From: JAPLDP01 sp964628285
Lineage (GTDB): Bacteria; Bacteroidota; Bacteroidia; Bacteroidales; JAGONC01
Assembly (NCBI GenBank): GCA_964628285.1
Contig: CAZVNP010000003.1
Location: 1-64,000, forward strand
Direction of reading: 5' to 3'
DNA: 64,000 nt
In this document: positions 43,941-52,917 of the stretch, piece after piece
Layout of the letters: every line of letters starts with the position of its first letter
Position numbering within the stretch: position 1 is the first letter of the stretch
The notes under the pieces: model-generated
What the model saw: the letters and a program-made list of their open reading frames with translations, nothing else
What the model was told of the DNA's origin: nothing
Database searches by the model: none
Position numbers and translations under genes: made by a program

Positions 43941-44934
43941 ACTTCAGGGTTTTAAGGACCGCTTCCACCTGATGCAGTAACAGGGATTTGGTTGTTCCGG
44001 GAGCATAAACGTATCCCTCGATGGTGACCACACGTCCTCTTTTCTCATCAACGACCGTGTAACTCACGAAAGGTCCCCCCATATAATCGCCGATGGTCTC
44101 CCATAATCCTCTCGTTTCAACAGCATAATAACCGTTGAGTTTCAAAATCTTGAACTCAGGATTAATAATGCCTTTTTCTGTCGACATATAGGATCCTTCC
44201 CTTGGTCCAGGGATGTACTGATGCATGACCGAATCCCTGACCTGAATAACGCGGTTGGGATTAAGCTGGTTAGTATCGGTGTAACGCTCATAATAAATAA
44301 AAATACCCTGGCTGGTGGTCACGGTTTCATTCCTGATCCACATGAAATTTGAGGTCTCCTTTGCTATTCTGTATCCCGACGGTACAATTAGCGATAAATG
44401 AAAATCGGTAATGAGCTGATCCATGATATTTACCTGCCTCACTGCTGCAAATTTTTTATTCGTCCGTTCAATATCCACTTCCTTAAAGAGTTCCAGGAAG
44501 GTTTGCTTATATTTTCCGAATTCCGTGAAAAACGACGCCTCCGATGGCACCGACATTTTGATGACACGCTGGGGTGAAGCCCACAGGTCCTTCTTGGTTT
44601 CAATCACGGATTTGCTTAGATTTTTATCAATGTTGACAATAAGTATGTTGTGATGGGTTTGAAACATCTGCGAAAAAGCGGACGACTCCAGGTTAACCAC
44701 TTTAAACATGGGCTCCGGTTGAGGCAGTGTGGCGACCAGTTGTCCGAAGAAAGCACGTATCGTATCACCCACCGGACCGGTCCACTCGGCTTTATTATCC
44801 GTAATAACGAGCAATTCCAGCGTGGCACCGGTTGAGTTGGGTACTGTGCTCATTTTAGTTGTACATGATTCGGCAACTAACAGAGCGAAGAACACCAATC
44901 CGAGATATAATTTATTGACATTCATGTTGAACAA
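43930..44934 (-). CDS. DUF4837 family lipoprotein
   Basis: A 334-residue protein with a lipobox (VAESC) at the end of an N-terminal hydrophobic segment. The DUF4837 pattern, widespread in Bacteroidetes, is seen in GATLELLVITDNKAEWTGPVGDTIRAFF, the ILIVNIDK strand, FMWIRNE and the C-terminal YVYAPGTTKSLLLHQVEAVLKTLKF. The start may be this ATG or the one three codons later. The function is unknown; it is probably an envelope protein. The MltD-like gene lies 40 bp upstream on the same strand. Confidence 0.85.
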   Translation of the reverse strand: MFNMNVNKLYLGLVFFALLVAESCTTKMSTVPNSTGATLELLVITDNKAEWTGPVGDTIRAFFGQLVATLPQPEPMFKVVNLESSAFSQMFQTHHNILIVNIDKNLSKSVIETKKDLWASPQRVIKMSVPSEASFFTEFGKYKQTFLELFKEVDIERTNKKFAAVRQVNIMDQLITDFHLSLIVPSGYRIAKETSNFMWIRNETVTTSQGIFIYYERYTDTNQLNPNRVIQVRDSVMHQYIPGPREGSYMSTEKGIINPEFKILKLNGYYAVETRGLWETIGDYMGGPFVSYTVVDEKRGRVVTIEGYVYAPGTTKSLLLHQVEAVLKTLKFID

Positions 44935-44973
44935 TTAAACACATGATATAAGGCCTTTTATTAAAGGCACGGT

Positions 44974-46620
44974 TTAACTGGCTCTGGCAATTTTAATTTT
45001 CTGTCCGGGGCGTAACCGTTTGACGTTGGTGATGTTATTAAGTTTCTTGATCTGCTCTACAGTCACCCCTTTATAAAAATTGGCTATGTCCCATAATGTT
45101 TCTCCCGGTTTTATAACATGATAAATATACCCCTGTTCATCATTTGCCGGGTCCTCTGAGTTATTTTCAATGGTTACGCCATCAGTCTGTTGAGCGACCT
45201 GCTCCTGGGATGCATTATCTTCTGCCACAGGTGACTGTTTGACTCTTTTGGAACCCGGGGTATTGCCTGTCACCATGACCGGCGAATAAACAAGCAGACG
45301 CTGGCCGGGATATATCATGGTTGACCTTAAACCATTCCAACGTTTCAGGTCTGTCACTCCGCAATGATATTTTTGAGCTATCAGACCCAGATTTTCACCT
45401 GTTCTGACAATGTGGTATTTCTGTTCCTTGATCTGTTTGACCTGAGCCAGTAATTTATCGTGTTCGATACCTTTTTCAGTTTTATAATAGTAAAGTGTCT
45501 TTTCATTATTTATGAAATCTGCAACATATTCTTTAGGAAGCCTGAGGATGTATTTTTCGTTATTAATGGACGGGATGACGTCGAATTTATATTCCGGATT
45601 CAAAAAATGCAGATCCTCAAAGGGAACACCCAGCATTTCAGATACCTGATCGAACGACAGCACATCGTGGACCGTCACTGTGTCAATGCCATTGTAAAGA
45701 ATGCCCGGATCGAGGGGGTACAGATTATGTTCAGGAGCATAGGTCATAATGTAATACACCGCAATAAAGGCCGGGACATATCCCCGGGTCTCCCGTGGCA
45801 AAAATGACTGAATAGCCCAATAGCTCATGATGTTTCCGGCACGGCGAATGGCTTTATTCACATTACCGGCACCGGCGTTATAAGCTGCCAGCACCAAAAA
45901 CCAGTCATTATAGATTTCATAAAGATCGCACAGGTGTTCACATGCTGCTACCGTTGACAGGTAGGGGTCATAGCGTTCATCGACGTATGAGGTCACTTTT
46001 AGTCCATACAGTTTCCCTGTGCCATACATAAATTGCCACAGACCTCTGGCACCGGCTCTGGAACTCGCCGTGGCATTCAGTGCCGACTCGACCACAGCCA
46101 GATATTTCAGCTCCAGAGGCAGATTAAACCGGTCAAGCTGCTCTTCAAATAAAGGGAAATATACCTCTGCCAGACCCAGCAGTCTGGAGGTAAGCTGCCG
46201 CTTTTGCACCCCGTAGAGATTGATGAATTCCCTGACCTCCTGATTATAAATGAGTTCCAAGGGTGTTTGCCTGTTCAATAATTCAATACGGGCATTGTAC
46301 ACGGAATCACTGTACACCGGAATGGTATCAAAAGGAAATTGGTACGGATTGACAAAAGAGGTATCCGTGTTGAAATAGTAATCTCTGAAATATTTGATAT
46401 TAACCAGACTGTCAAGCATCGAGGCAATGGGCGAGTCGGTAATCAATGCCCCGTTGCTTTTTTCTACCTGTCCGGTATCGGCTTTATTATCCGATACCGG
46501 CTGGATGGTATCATCCCAAAGGAATGTACGGGGCATAAAAACAACCGAAGGAAACGCTTTAAAGGCCATAATACACAGAAAAATAAATATAACGGTTGTA
46601 ATTTTTATCGTCATGCGCAT
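44974..46620 (-). CDS. mltD: MltD-like lytic transglycosylase with two LysM domains
   Basis: A 548-residue periplasmic muramidase. After an N-terminal signal/anchor, the SLT domain spans about 160-330. Catalytic Glu178 lies in LAVVESALNATASSRAGARG, followed by LWQFMYGTGKLYGL, AAYNAGAGNVNKAI and RGYVPAFIAVYYI, as in MltD. Two LysM modules follow (about 395-440, YHIVRTGENLGLIAQKY, and about 502-546, YHVIKPGETLWDIANFY), which bind peptidoglycan. It cleaves glycan strands. It opens the downstream end of the envelope block that runs to about 63.8 kb. Confidence 0.93.
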   Translation of the reverse strand: MRMTIKITTVIFIFLCIMAFKAFPSVVFMPRTFLWDDTIQPVSDNKADTGQVEKSNGALITDSPIASMLDSLVNIKYFRDYYFNTDTSFVNPYQFPFDTIPVYSDSVYNARIELLNRQTPLELIYNQEVREFINLYGVQKRQLTSRLLGLAEVYFPLFEEQLDRFNLPLELKYLAVVESALNATASSRAGARGLWQFMYGTGKLYGLKVTSYVDERYDPYLSTVAACEHLCDLYEIYNDWFLVLAAYNAGAGNVNKAIRRAGNIMSYWAIQSFLPRETRGYVPAFIAVYYIMTYAPEHNLYPLDPGILYNGIDTVTVHDVLSFDQVSEMLGVPFEDLHFLNPEYKFDVIPSINNEKYILRLPKEYVADFINNEKTLYYYKTEKGIEHDKLLAQVKQIKEQKYHIVRTGENLGLIAQKYHCGVTDLKRWNGLRSTMIYPGQRLLVYSPVMVTGNTPGSKRVKQSPVAEDNASQEQVAQQTDGVTIENNSEDPANDEQGYIYHVIKPGETLWDIANFYKGVTVEQIKKLNNITNVKRLRPGQKIKIARAS

Positions 46621-46717
46621 GAGTCTTCTTTCCGTAATTCAAAAAAATTCAGGATAATAACAGATTAATCTTTTGGTACAGGGCCTTAAAGTGTGATGAA
46701 ATGCTTTGATAAGCTTT

Positions 46718-46918
46718 TCACTCCTTCTTGGATTCCTCTTTGTCCTTTTGGTCTTTATCATCCTCACCACTCATCCCCTCCTTAAATGACTTGATACCTT
46801 TCCCTATCCCATGCATTAACTCAGGGATTTTCTTTCCTCCAAAAAGCAACAAAACGACAATGATAATCAGTATAATTTGCCAGGGGCCAACGACCCCAAG
46901 AATGATCGCTGTGGTCAT
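46718..46918 (-). CDS. tatA: twin-arginine translocase subunit TatA/TatE
   Basis: A 66-residue protein with the TatA plan: a short N-terminus, one TM helix (about 14-28, IILIIIVVLLLFGG), a hinge (GGKKIPEL) and an amphipathic helix (MHGIGKGIKSFKEGMSG), then a charged tail. The FGxxxIPEL hinge identifies the TatA/B family and the short tail favours TatA. No tatC is in the window. It lies about 85 bp downstream of the EnvC-like gene on the same strand. Confidence 0.93.
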   Translation of the reverse strand: MTTAIILGVVGPWQIILIIIVVLLLFGGKKIPELMHGIGKGIKSFKEGMSGEDDKDQKDKEESKKE

Positions 46919-47004
46919 TATCTGTAATTTAATCGGTACAATACAAAAGTACTAATAAAATGACAACTCATGCCGGCGCGACGGACGATAAAAATTGCCA
47001 ACGG

Positions 47005-48255
47005 TTAAGGCTGAGCGATCCAGTCGGAAGGATCAAGCAATGTTTTTCCCTTCCATATTTCGAAATGCAGTTCTGTTTTAGCCTTATCGGCATCGGTATG
47101 GATCCGGCCAATGATTTGTTTTGTCGCCACCTTTTGACCTTTGGTGACGGTGACCTCCTCCAGATTTGAATAAACCGTCAGGTACTCACCATGACGTATG
47201 ATGACCACCTTAAAATAGTTCGGCACCGTGAGCACCCGTGTCACAACGCCGTCAAAGACAGCCCGGGCATAGGCCCCTGTATTCGTCAGAATATCTATGC
47301 CATTGTTTCTCACTTTAACACCTGAGAGCACCGGATGGGGATGTTCACCAAAAGTACTGGCTATAATCCCCCTCTCGGTGGGCCATGGTAGTTTTTCCTG
47401 GTTCAAAGCAAAATTATCTGACAATTGCTTTTCCTCAGGTGTCAATGCGAACATCTCCGGTGAAACGGTCGCGGCTTTTCCTCTGGCTGCCTCGGCAGCC
47501 AGACGCATCTCCTCGGCAATGATGGCCTCAATAGCCTCTTTTAATCGTCGGGATGCTTTCTCTTTTTCTTTTATCGACTTCTTTAACTCCACCTCCTTCC
47601 GGCTCAACGATTGAATCGTATTGTTTTTCTCATCTTTCGTCCGGTCCAGCTTTTGTTTTTCAACTTCCAGATCAGCCAGAAGCTTTTGTTTTTCCTTTTT
47701 CTGATCTTCAAGTGCAAGAATTTGCCGGGTGATCTCCCGTTGTGTTTTCTGTATCAGCTCCCCCTGCGTCTGCCTGTAAACGCTATATTGTTGCAGATAC
47801 TTTAATCGTTGGTAGGCCTGATTAAAGTCCCTGGACGAAAAAATGAACATCAGCTTATCATATGATTTCCGGTTACAGAAAGCATAATATATCATCCTGG
47901 CATATTCATCCTTAAGCAGGGCAAGCTCATTGGTCAGGCGGTCTATTTCCTGGTTGCTGGCAGATAACTTCTCGTCAATCAACCTGATCTCTTCATTCAT
48001 CTTGGCTATCAGTTCTTCACTTTTGGAGATTTTGGCATTGATGATGGCCAGTTCATTCAGAGAGGAAGATTTGCTTTTCTTGGTCTCCTCCAATAGACGG
48101 TTAGTATACTCTATGTCTTTCTCAATCTGCTTTTTCTGGCTCTGCAGTGAGGCTTTAACATCTTTTTGGGCATAAACAGGAAATATACATAAGGTTCCTA
48201 CCAGGACCTGACATAACAGTATCTTGATAAACCATATGACCGTATTTTTTATCAC
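47005..48255 (-). CDS. EnvC-like murein hydrolase activator
   Basis: A 416-residue exported protein. The signal peptide is followed by a long coiled coil (about 30-245) and a degenerate LytM/M23 domain (about 290-416). The start is a GTG that overlaps the stop of the upstream gene as GTGA, so translation is coupled. The metallopeptidase ligands are eroded: the usual HxGxDI reads NNGIDI, and YxHL reads VYSNL. Only HFE (from HxH) remains. This is what EnvC and NlpD look like: non-enzymatic activators of amidases for septum splitting. Confidence 0.88.
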   Translation of the reverse strand: MIKNTVIWFIKILLCQVLVGTLCIFPVYAQKDVKASLQSQKKQIEKDIEYTNRLLEETKKSKSSSLNELAIINAKISKSEELIAKMNEEIRLIDEKLSASNQEIDRLTNELALLKDEYARMIYYAFCNRKSYDKLMFIFSSRDFNQAYQRLKYLQQYSVYRQTQGELIQKTQREITRQILALEDQKKEKQKLLADLEVEKQKLDRTKDEKNNTIQSLSRKEVELKKSIKEKEKASRRLKEAIEAIIAEEMRLAAEAARGKAATVSPEMFALTPEEKQLSDNFALNQEKLPWPTERGIIASTFGEHPHPVLSGVKVRNNGIDILTNTGAYARAVFDGVVTRVLTVPNYFKVVIIRHGEYLTVYSNLEEVTVTKGQKVATKQIIGRIHTDADKAKTELHFEIWKGKTLLDPSDWIAQP

Positions 48256-49121
48256 CTTGTATAATGTTGATACAGGATCCTTGTGTACTTTTCAGGAATA
48301 TTAAACGGAAATCCAACGGGTTGATCGATTGTGATCTTTGAATACCTTATTTTTAACCTGATTCTTCTTCCGTCCACTTCAATATTAAATGACAGGGATG
48401 AAGGAAATAACTGCCCATCAATATCCACATCCTCCGAATAGGAGGCTTCAAATTTCCTGTTTCCTTCCACCGATTCCCTGACCAACACCCTGGTGATTTT
48501 AAAATGGCTGGGATGGAGCCATATATCCTGAAAAGGTATGACGATCTCATTCTGGTTTTCTTTTAAATATTTTCTCAGTTTATGCCTTTGGATAGTGGTC
48601 AGCTTATATTCCTGATTGTCAATTGACGCTCTGAATTTACTGTCTTCATAAAATGAGAAATCATTGCCGGTCACAAAAGCCTGCAGCATATCAAAATCCA
48701 GGGTGTTATTGATCAGGCTGTCAATAAATTGAAAAGACCCTGAATAATAAACTGATTCGAGGCGGTTAAGATATTTTACGGAGTCATTGGAGATCATCAG
48801 TCGCATCATTTCGATACCAAGTACCGGTGAGATGGATATCCATATGAGGCTGTCACGCCTTATCCTGATCTGTCCGTTAAAACTGGTCTTTTTTCTATCT
48901 ATGATATAATCGGCGGAATATTTGGCTGTCAACCAGTTGTAATTAAATTCATGATTTTTCAACTGCTGCCACAGGTACTCGGCACCCTCTTCCTTAAGGG
49001 GCGCTTTTTCTATTTTTCGTGTCGTGGAACAAGAAACCAGGAAAAAGACAATGATAAGTATCCAGGCATAAGATCGAAAAAATAAAACAAGTTGAGATCT
49101 TTCTCCCTTATCTATCTGCAT
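48252..49121 (-). CDS. DUF4292 family lipoprotein
   Basis: A 289-residue protein with N-terminal signal and lipobox (FFLVSC, then STTRKIEK). The DUF4292 pattern (FNYNWLTAKYSADYI, SLIWISISPVLGIEMMRLMISNDSVKYLNR, FDMLQAFVTGND) resembles LolA/LolB-like lipoprotein carriers in fold, so lipid or lipoprotein handling is possible but unproven. It is the middle of a tight operon: 15 bp after the TPR gene and overlapping the EnvC-like gene by 4 bp. Confidence 0.88.
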   Translation of the reverse strand: MQIDKGERSQLVLFFRSYAWILIIVFFLVSCSTTRKIEKAPLKEEGAEYLWQQLKNHEFNYNWLTAKYSADYIIDRKKTSFNGQIRIRRDSLIWISISPVLGIEMMRLMISNDSVKYLNRLESVYYSGSFQFIDSLINNTLDFDMLQAFVTGNDFSFYEDSKFRASIDNQEYKLTTIQRHKLRKYLKENQNEIVIPFQDIWLHPSHFKITRVLVRESVEGNRKFEASYSEDVDIDGQLFPSSLSFNIEVDGRRIRLKIRYSKITIDQPVGFPFNIPEKYTRILYQHYTR

Positions 49122-49136
49122 AATGAAAGTGATCCT

Positions 49137-50879
49137 TTATTCGAAAAGTCTTCCTTCTTTAATTTTTTTATCAAGAAGATCGGATGCCGGTCCGGACTTT
49201 TTGGCCTTTTCCCAGTATTCAAGTGCTCCGGCCTTGTCATCCAGTTTAAAGAGCACGTCGCCGTAATGTTCAAGAATCACGGCGCTGGAATTACCACCGT
49301 CATCAAGGGCTTTCCTGATCCACTTGGCGGCATCCCGATAATGGCCCATTTTATAAAGTACCCAGCCATAAGTATCTTCATTGGCCGAATTGGCGGTATC
49401 GATCTGTGTCGCCTTTCGGGCCATTTTTTCTGCCTTTTCGAGATGAACCCCCCTTAATGACAGATAATAGGCATAATTATTTAAAACGTAACTGTTATTT
49501 GAATCAAGGGACAGAGACTCTTCGTAAGCAGCATCGGAAGCACTGTTATCCTTAATTTGATTATTGGCATCCCCAAGATACGCATAAAACTGAGCCAATA
49601 AGGGATCATTGTCAACAATGAAATCTTTACCCTGGTTTAAAACGATAATGGCCGTTTTATAGTTTTTAAGTTGAAGATTGGCCACCCCGTTAAAGAAGTA
49701 ACCGAGAGGCTGATAGGGAAAAAGACCGATCACGCGTTTGCTTTCCCTTTCCATGGCCTTGTAATCACTCAGTTGTGCTTCAACCTGCAACAGTCCCTGC
49801 CACACGAGAAATTTACTGCTGTCTAATGCAATAACCTGATGGAAAGCATCCCGGGCCTCTTTGTAACGTTCATCGCGAACCAGAAAATCGGCATACATCG
49901 CGTACGCCTTAGGATCTTTGGGATGAGTGTCGACCACGATCTTCGAGAGAAGGGTTGCCTGATCCCTCAGGGTATCGTTATCTTCCGATGCCGAATAATA
50001 GGCCAGAAGGATTTGGATTTTAGTGTCTATATCGAGGTTGGGATTGGCAAAGCCCTGTTCCAGCTCCTTAAATGCCGCATTCGCATCACCCTTCTTCCTG
50101 TAATAATCCGAGAGGGAAATATGAACATAGGGATCATTTGGAAATTTTTTTACAATCTCCTGATAAACCTCATAAGCTTTATCCGGCATGTTATTGGTCA
50201 TATACAATTCTGCCAGGATAGAGTAATACCGGGAGTCATCCGGATCGGAAGTGATCAGCTTTTTAGCTTCCCCTACCGCATCATCTATCTTGTTGAGATG
50301 TAAATATATCTTTTGCAACTGGAGCGAAATTTCTTCCGTGACCCCGATTTTTCCTTCTATGTAATGATATTCGTCAATGGCCTCTTTATAGTCCCCCGCC
50401 AGAACCTCATTCATAGCCAGCTGCAGACGGTAATCCAGATTATCGGGTTCCAGACGGATAAGCGTTTTAAAGATCTTCTCACTCTCATCAAAGCGATGAA
50501 TACTTTTATATAGCTCGGCCAACTGAAGTTCATACCATTTATTATCGGGATCAATAGAGACTGCTTTTTTTGAGTTATTAATAGCACTTTGAACATCATT
50601 TTGCTGCACCGCAATATTTGCTAACTCATAATAAGCCGCATCATTTTCCGGTTCCCTGTCAGTGACCTGTTTAAATAATTTGGCGGCTGCATCCAGATTA
50701 CCAAGTATTTCCTGCCGTTTGGCTTCAATAAACAAAGCTGTATTCTGTATTTGCTGCCGGATCATGGTGCTGTCCGGGGCTTTTTTTCTTAATGAGGCTT
50801 TCGTGGCCTTTTCCTGGGCAAAGCTTGTCACCACAGCACCCATGATGAGAACAAAAAATATCAACGATTTCACTTTCAT
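49137..50879 (-). CDS. exported TPR-repeat protein
   Basis: A 580-residue protein. The start at 50879 gives a signal peptide (MKVKSLIFFVLIMGAVVTSFAQ); the frame is open 23 codons upstream. At least twelve TPR-like units follow, for example NDAAYYELANIAVQQNDVQ, LDYRLQLAMNEVLAGDYKEA, SYVLNNYAYYLSLRG and EDTYGWVLYKMGHYRDAAKWI. It is a periplasmic scaffold. It is 19 bp downstream of dut and 15 bp upstream of DUF4292. This dut, TPR, DUF4292, M23 order recurs in many Bacteroidetes. Confidence 0.85.
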   Translation of the reverse strand: MKVKSLIFFVLIMGAVVTSFAQEKATKASLRKKAPDSTMIRQQIQNTALFIEAKRQEILGNLDAAAKLFKQVTDREPENDAAYYELANIAVQQNDVQSAINNSKKAVSIDPDNKWYELQLAELYKSIHRFDESEKIFKTLIRLEPDNLDYRLQLAMNEVLAGDYKEAIDEYHYIEGKIGVTEEISLQLQKIYLHLNKIDDAVGEAKKLITSDPDDSRYYSILAELYMTNNMPDKAYEVYQEIVKKFPNDPYVHISLSDYYRKKGDANAAFKELEQGFANPNLDIDTKIQILLAYYSASEDNDTLRDQATLLSKIVVDTHPKDPKAYAMYADFLVRDERYKEARDAFHQVIALDSSKFLVWQGLLQVEAQLSDYKAMERESKRVIGLFPYQPLGYFFNGVANLQLKNYKTAIIVLNQGKDFIVDNDPLLAQFYAYLGDANNQIKDNSASDAAYEESLSLDSNNSYVLNNYAYYLSLRGVHLEKAEKMARKATQIDTANSANEDTYGWVLYKMGHYRDAAKWIRKALDDGGNSSAVILEHYGDVLFKLDDKAGALEYWEKAKKSGPASDLLDKKIKEGRLFE

Positions 50880-50898
50880 AATCAAACAGATAGTGTAA

Positions 50899-51333
50899 CT
50901 AAAACGTTCCTGTGTGGCCAAAACCTCCGGCTCCCCGCTGAGTTTCAATCAGATCATCCACCTCATCCCATTCTGCCCGCTCATGTGATGAAATGATCAT
51001 CTGCGCAATACGTTCACCGCTGTTAACAACAAAATTATCGGATGAAAGATTGATAAGAATGATCTTAATTTCTCCCCTGTAATCCGCATCAATGGTACCG
51101 GGAGTATTCAGGACAGTGATACCCCTGTTAATTGCCAGTCCGCTCCTGGGACGTATCTGAGCTTCAAAACCGACAGGCAGTTCAATGTATAAACCCGTAG
51201 GGATGAGTGCCCTTTCCAATGGTTTCAGTACCATTGGTTCGTCCAGACTGGCCCTGATATCCATTCCGGCTGATCCGGCAGTTTCATAAGCAGGTAGTGG
51301 ATTTTTTGAATGATTGACGATTCTTATGACCAT
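50899..51333 (-). CDS. dut: deoxyuridine 5'-triphosphate nucleotidohydrolase (dUTPase)
   Basis: A 144-residue trimeric dUTPase that hydrolyses dUTP to dUMP and pyrophosphate, keeping uracil out of DNA and feeding dTMP synthesis. All five motifs are visible: GSAGMDIRA, RPRSGLA, NTPGTIDADYRGEIKIILIN (catalytic Asp), SGERIAQMII and the C-terminal RGAGGFGHTG. The length is standard. It sits between the flippase and the TPR gene. Confidence 0.96.
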   Translation of the reverse strand: MVIRIVNHSKNPLPAYETAGSAGMDIRASLDEPMVLKPLERALIPTGLYIELPVGFEAQIRPRSGLAINRGITVLNTPGTIDADYRGEIKIILINLSSDNFVVNSGERIAQMIISSHERAEWDEVDDLIETQRGAGGFGHTGTF

Positions 51334-51380
51334 GTGCTTCAGTTTAAAAGCATTAAAAGTACGATAAATTTTACCCGCGG

Positions 51381-52874
51381 CTAAGTATAGACCTTAACAA
51401 ACTTAGATTTCTCAATACGGTATACGGTAATAACGAATGCCAACAGGAATACCGTATTGAAAGCCAAATGGTAAATCTTATGGTCAATTTTGATGAGGGT
51501 GCTGCCAAAAAATAGGATCATGGCAAAGACCATGTAACCAATGATACTTTTAATATCGTATCCAATGGGGTAATATTTCATACCAAGGAGAAAACAGATC
51601 ACCATCATAACAAAGTAACAGATAAATGTTGCCCAGGCGGCACCTACATATCCGAGTACCGGAACCAGCAACACATTCAGCACAATGGTGATGATGGCTC
51701 CCATCACAGCGATGTAAGCTCCGAAACGTGTCTTGTTGGTTAATTTATACCACACCGAGAGATTATAAAACATCCCCAGGAACATATTGGCCAACAGGAC
51801 GACGGGTGCGATCTTTAATCCCGACCAATATTCAGAGCCTATATAATATTTCACAACATCAATGTACAACATGACCCCCAGGAATATAACCAGACAACAA
51901 ATCACAAAATATTTCATCACATCTGCGTAAACCTGCTGAGGATTATCCTTTTTATATTGAGCAAAGAAAAAAGGTTCGGCAGCATACCTGAACATCTGCA
52001 CGAAAAGGGTCATCAGGGCTGCCAGCTTATAATTGGCACCATATATTCCCACCTGAGACATGGCATAATGATTCGGGTCAATAGTTCCGGGAGGGATCTT
52101 AACCAGATATTTCAGCATGATTTTATCGGCCACTTCATTGACCATTCCCGCCAAACCCACAATTAACAATGGAAAAGCATACTCCAGCAGCCTTTTTAAT
52201 ATGGAAAGGTCAAAAATGATTTTTATTTTGAATATTTCGGGAAATAATAATAATAAGGTCACGCCACTGGCTATCAAATTCGAAATGAAAGCATACCCTA
52301 CGCCGATTTCAGGTGAATATATAAACCTGATAACCGAATGCGGATCATTCATCAGGACACGGGGACAAATCAATAAAAAGAAAAAATTCAAAAAAATATT
52401 GACGACCACATTGATTATCTTGATCATGGAAAACCGTTTGGCTTGGTTCTGCTGACGTAATCGTGCAAAAGGAATGGCGGTGAAAGCATCAATGCCGACA
52501 ATGAAAGTGAAATAAATGATGTATTCTTTATGCGCAGAATAACCAATTAAGTTGGCCAGGGGTTGGGCAAAAAACAAAACCACAACCAGAAAAAAAGAGG
52601 TGGTCAGCAACAATGAAAACAAAGATGTGCTGTAAACTCTTCGGGGACTATCTTCACTGGAGGCGTAACGAAAATAAGCTGTTTCCATGCCGTAAGTCAA
52701 CAGAACCATCAGAAAAGCCACATAGGCATATAGCTCTGTAATGACACCGTATTCTCCTTTTTCAAAAATACGGGTATAAAAGGGGGTCAGTAGTAAAAAA
52801 TTAAGCAACCTGGGAACGATGGTCCCGGTGCCGTAAATCAATGTCTGACCGGCTAATTGTTTTAGAGGATTCAA
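51381..52874 (-). CDS. oligosaccharide/lipopolysaccharide flippase (MATE/PST superfamily)
   Basis: A 497-residue inner-membrane protein with about 12-14 hydrophobic segments. The N-terminal LKQLAGQTLIYGTGTIVPRLLNFLLLTPFYTRIFEKGEYG is typical of polysaccharide exporters that flip lipid-linked oligosaccharides. No glycosyltransferase cluster surrounds it, but its operon mates are envelope genes, so a housekeeping lipid-carrier or peptidoglycan-precursor role is possible. Expression is probably coupled to the histidine kinase gene 43 bp upstream. Confidence 0.85.
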   Translation of the reverse strand: MNPLKQLAGQTLIYGTGTIVPRLLNFLLLTPFYTRIFEKGEYGVITELYAYVAFLMVLLTYGMETAYFRYASSEDSPRRVYSTSLFSLLLTTSFFLVVVLFFAQPLANLIGYSAHKEYIIYFTFIVGIDAFTAIPFARLRQQNQAKRFSMIKIINVVVNIFLNFFFLLICPRVLMNDPHSVIRFIYSPEIGVGYAFISNLIASGVTLLLLFPEIFKIKIIFDLSILKRLLEYAFPLLIVGLAGMVNEVADKIMLKYLVKIPPGTIDPNHYAMSQVGIYGANYKLAALMTLFVQMFRYAAEPFFFAQYKKDNPQQVYADVMKYFVICCLVIFLGVMLYIDVVKYYIGSEYWSGLKIAPVVLLANMFLGMFYNLSVWYKLTNKTRFGAYIAVMGAIITIVLNVLLVPVLGYVGAAWATFICYFVMMVICFLLGMKYYPIGYDIKSIIGYMVFAMILFFGSTLIKIDHKIYHLAFNTVFLLAFVITVYRIEKSKFVKVYT

Positions 52875-52917
52875 GGATGGATGAGTATATCAGAACAACA
52901 CAAAAATATCAATTTTA

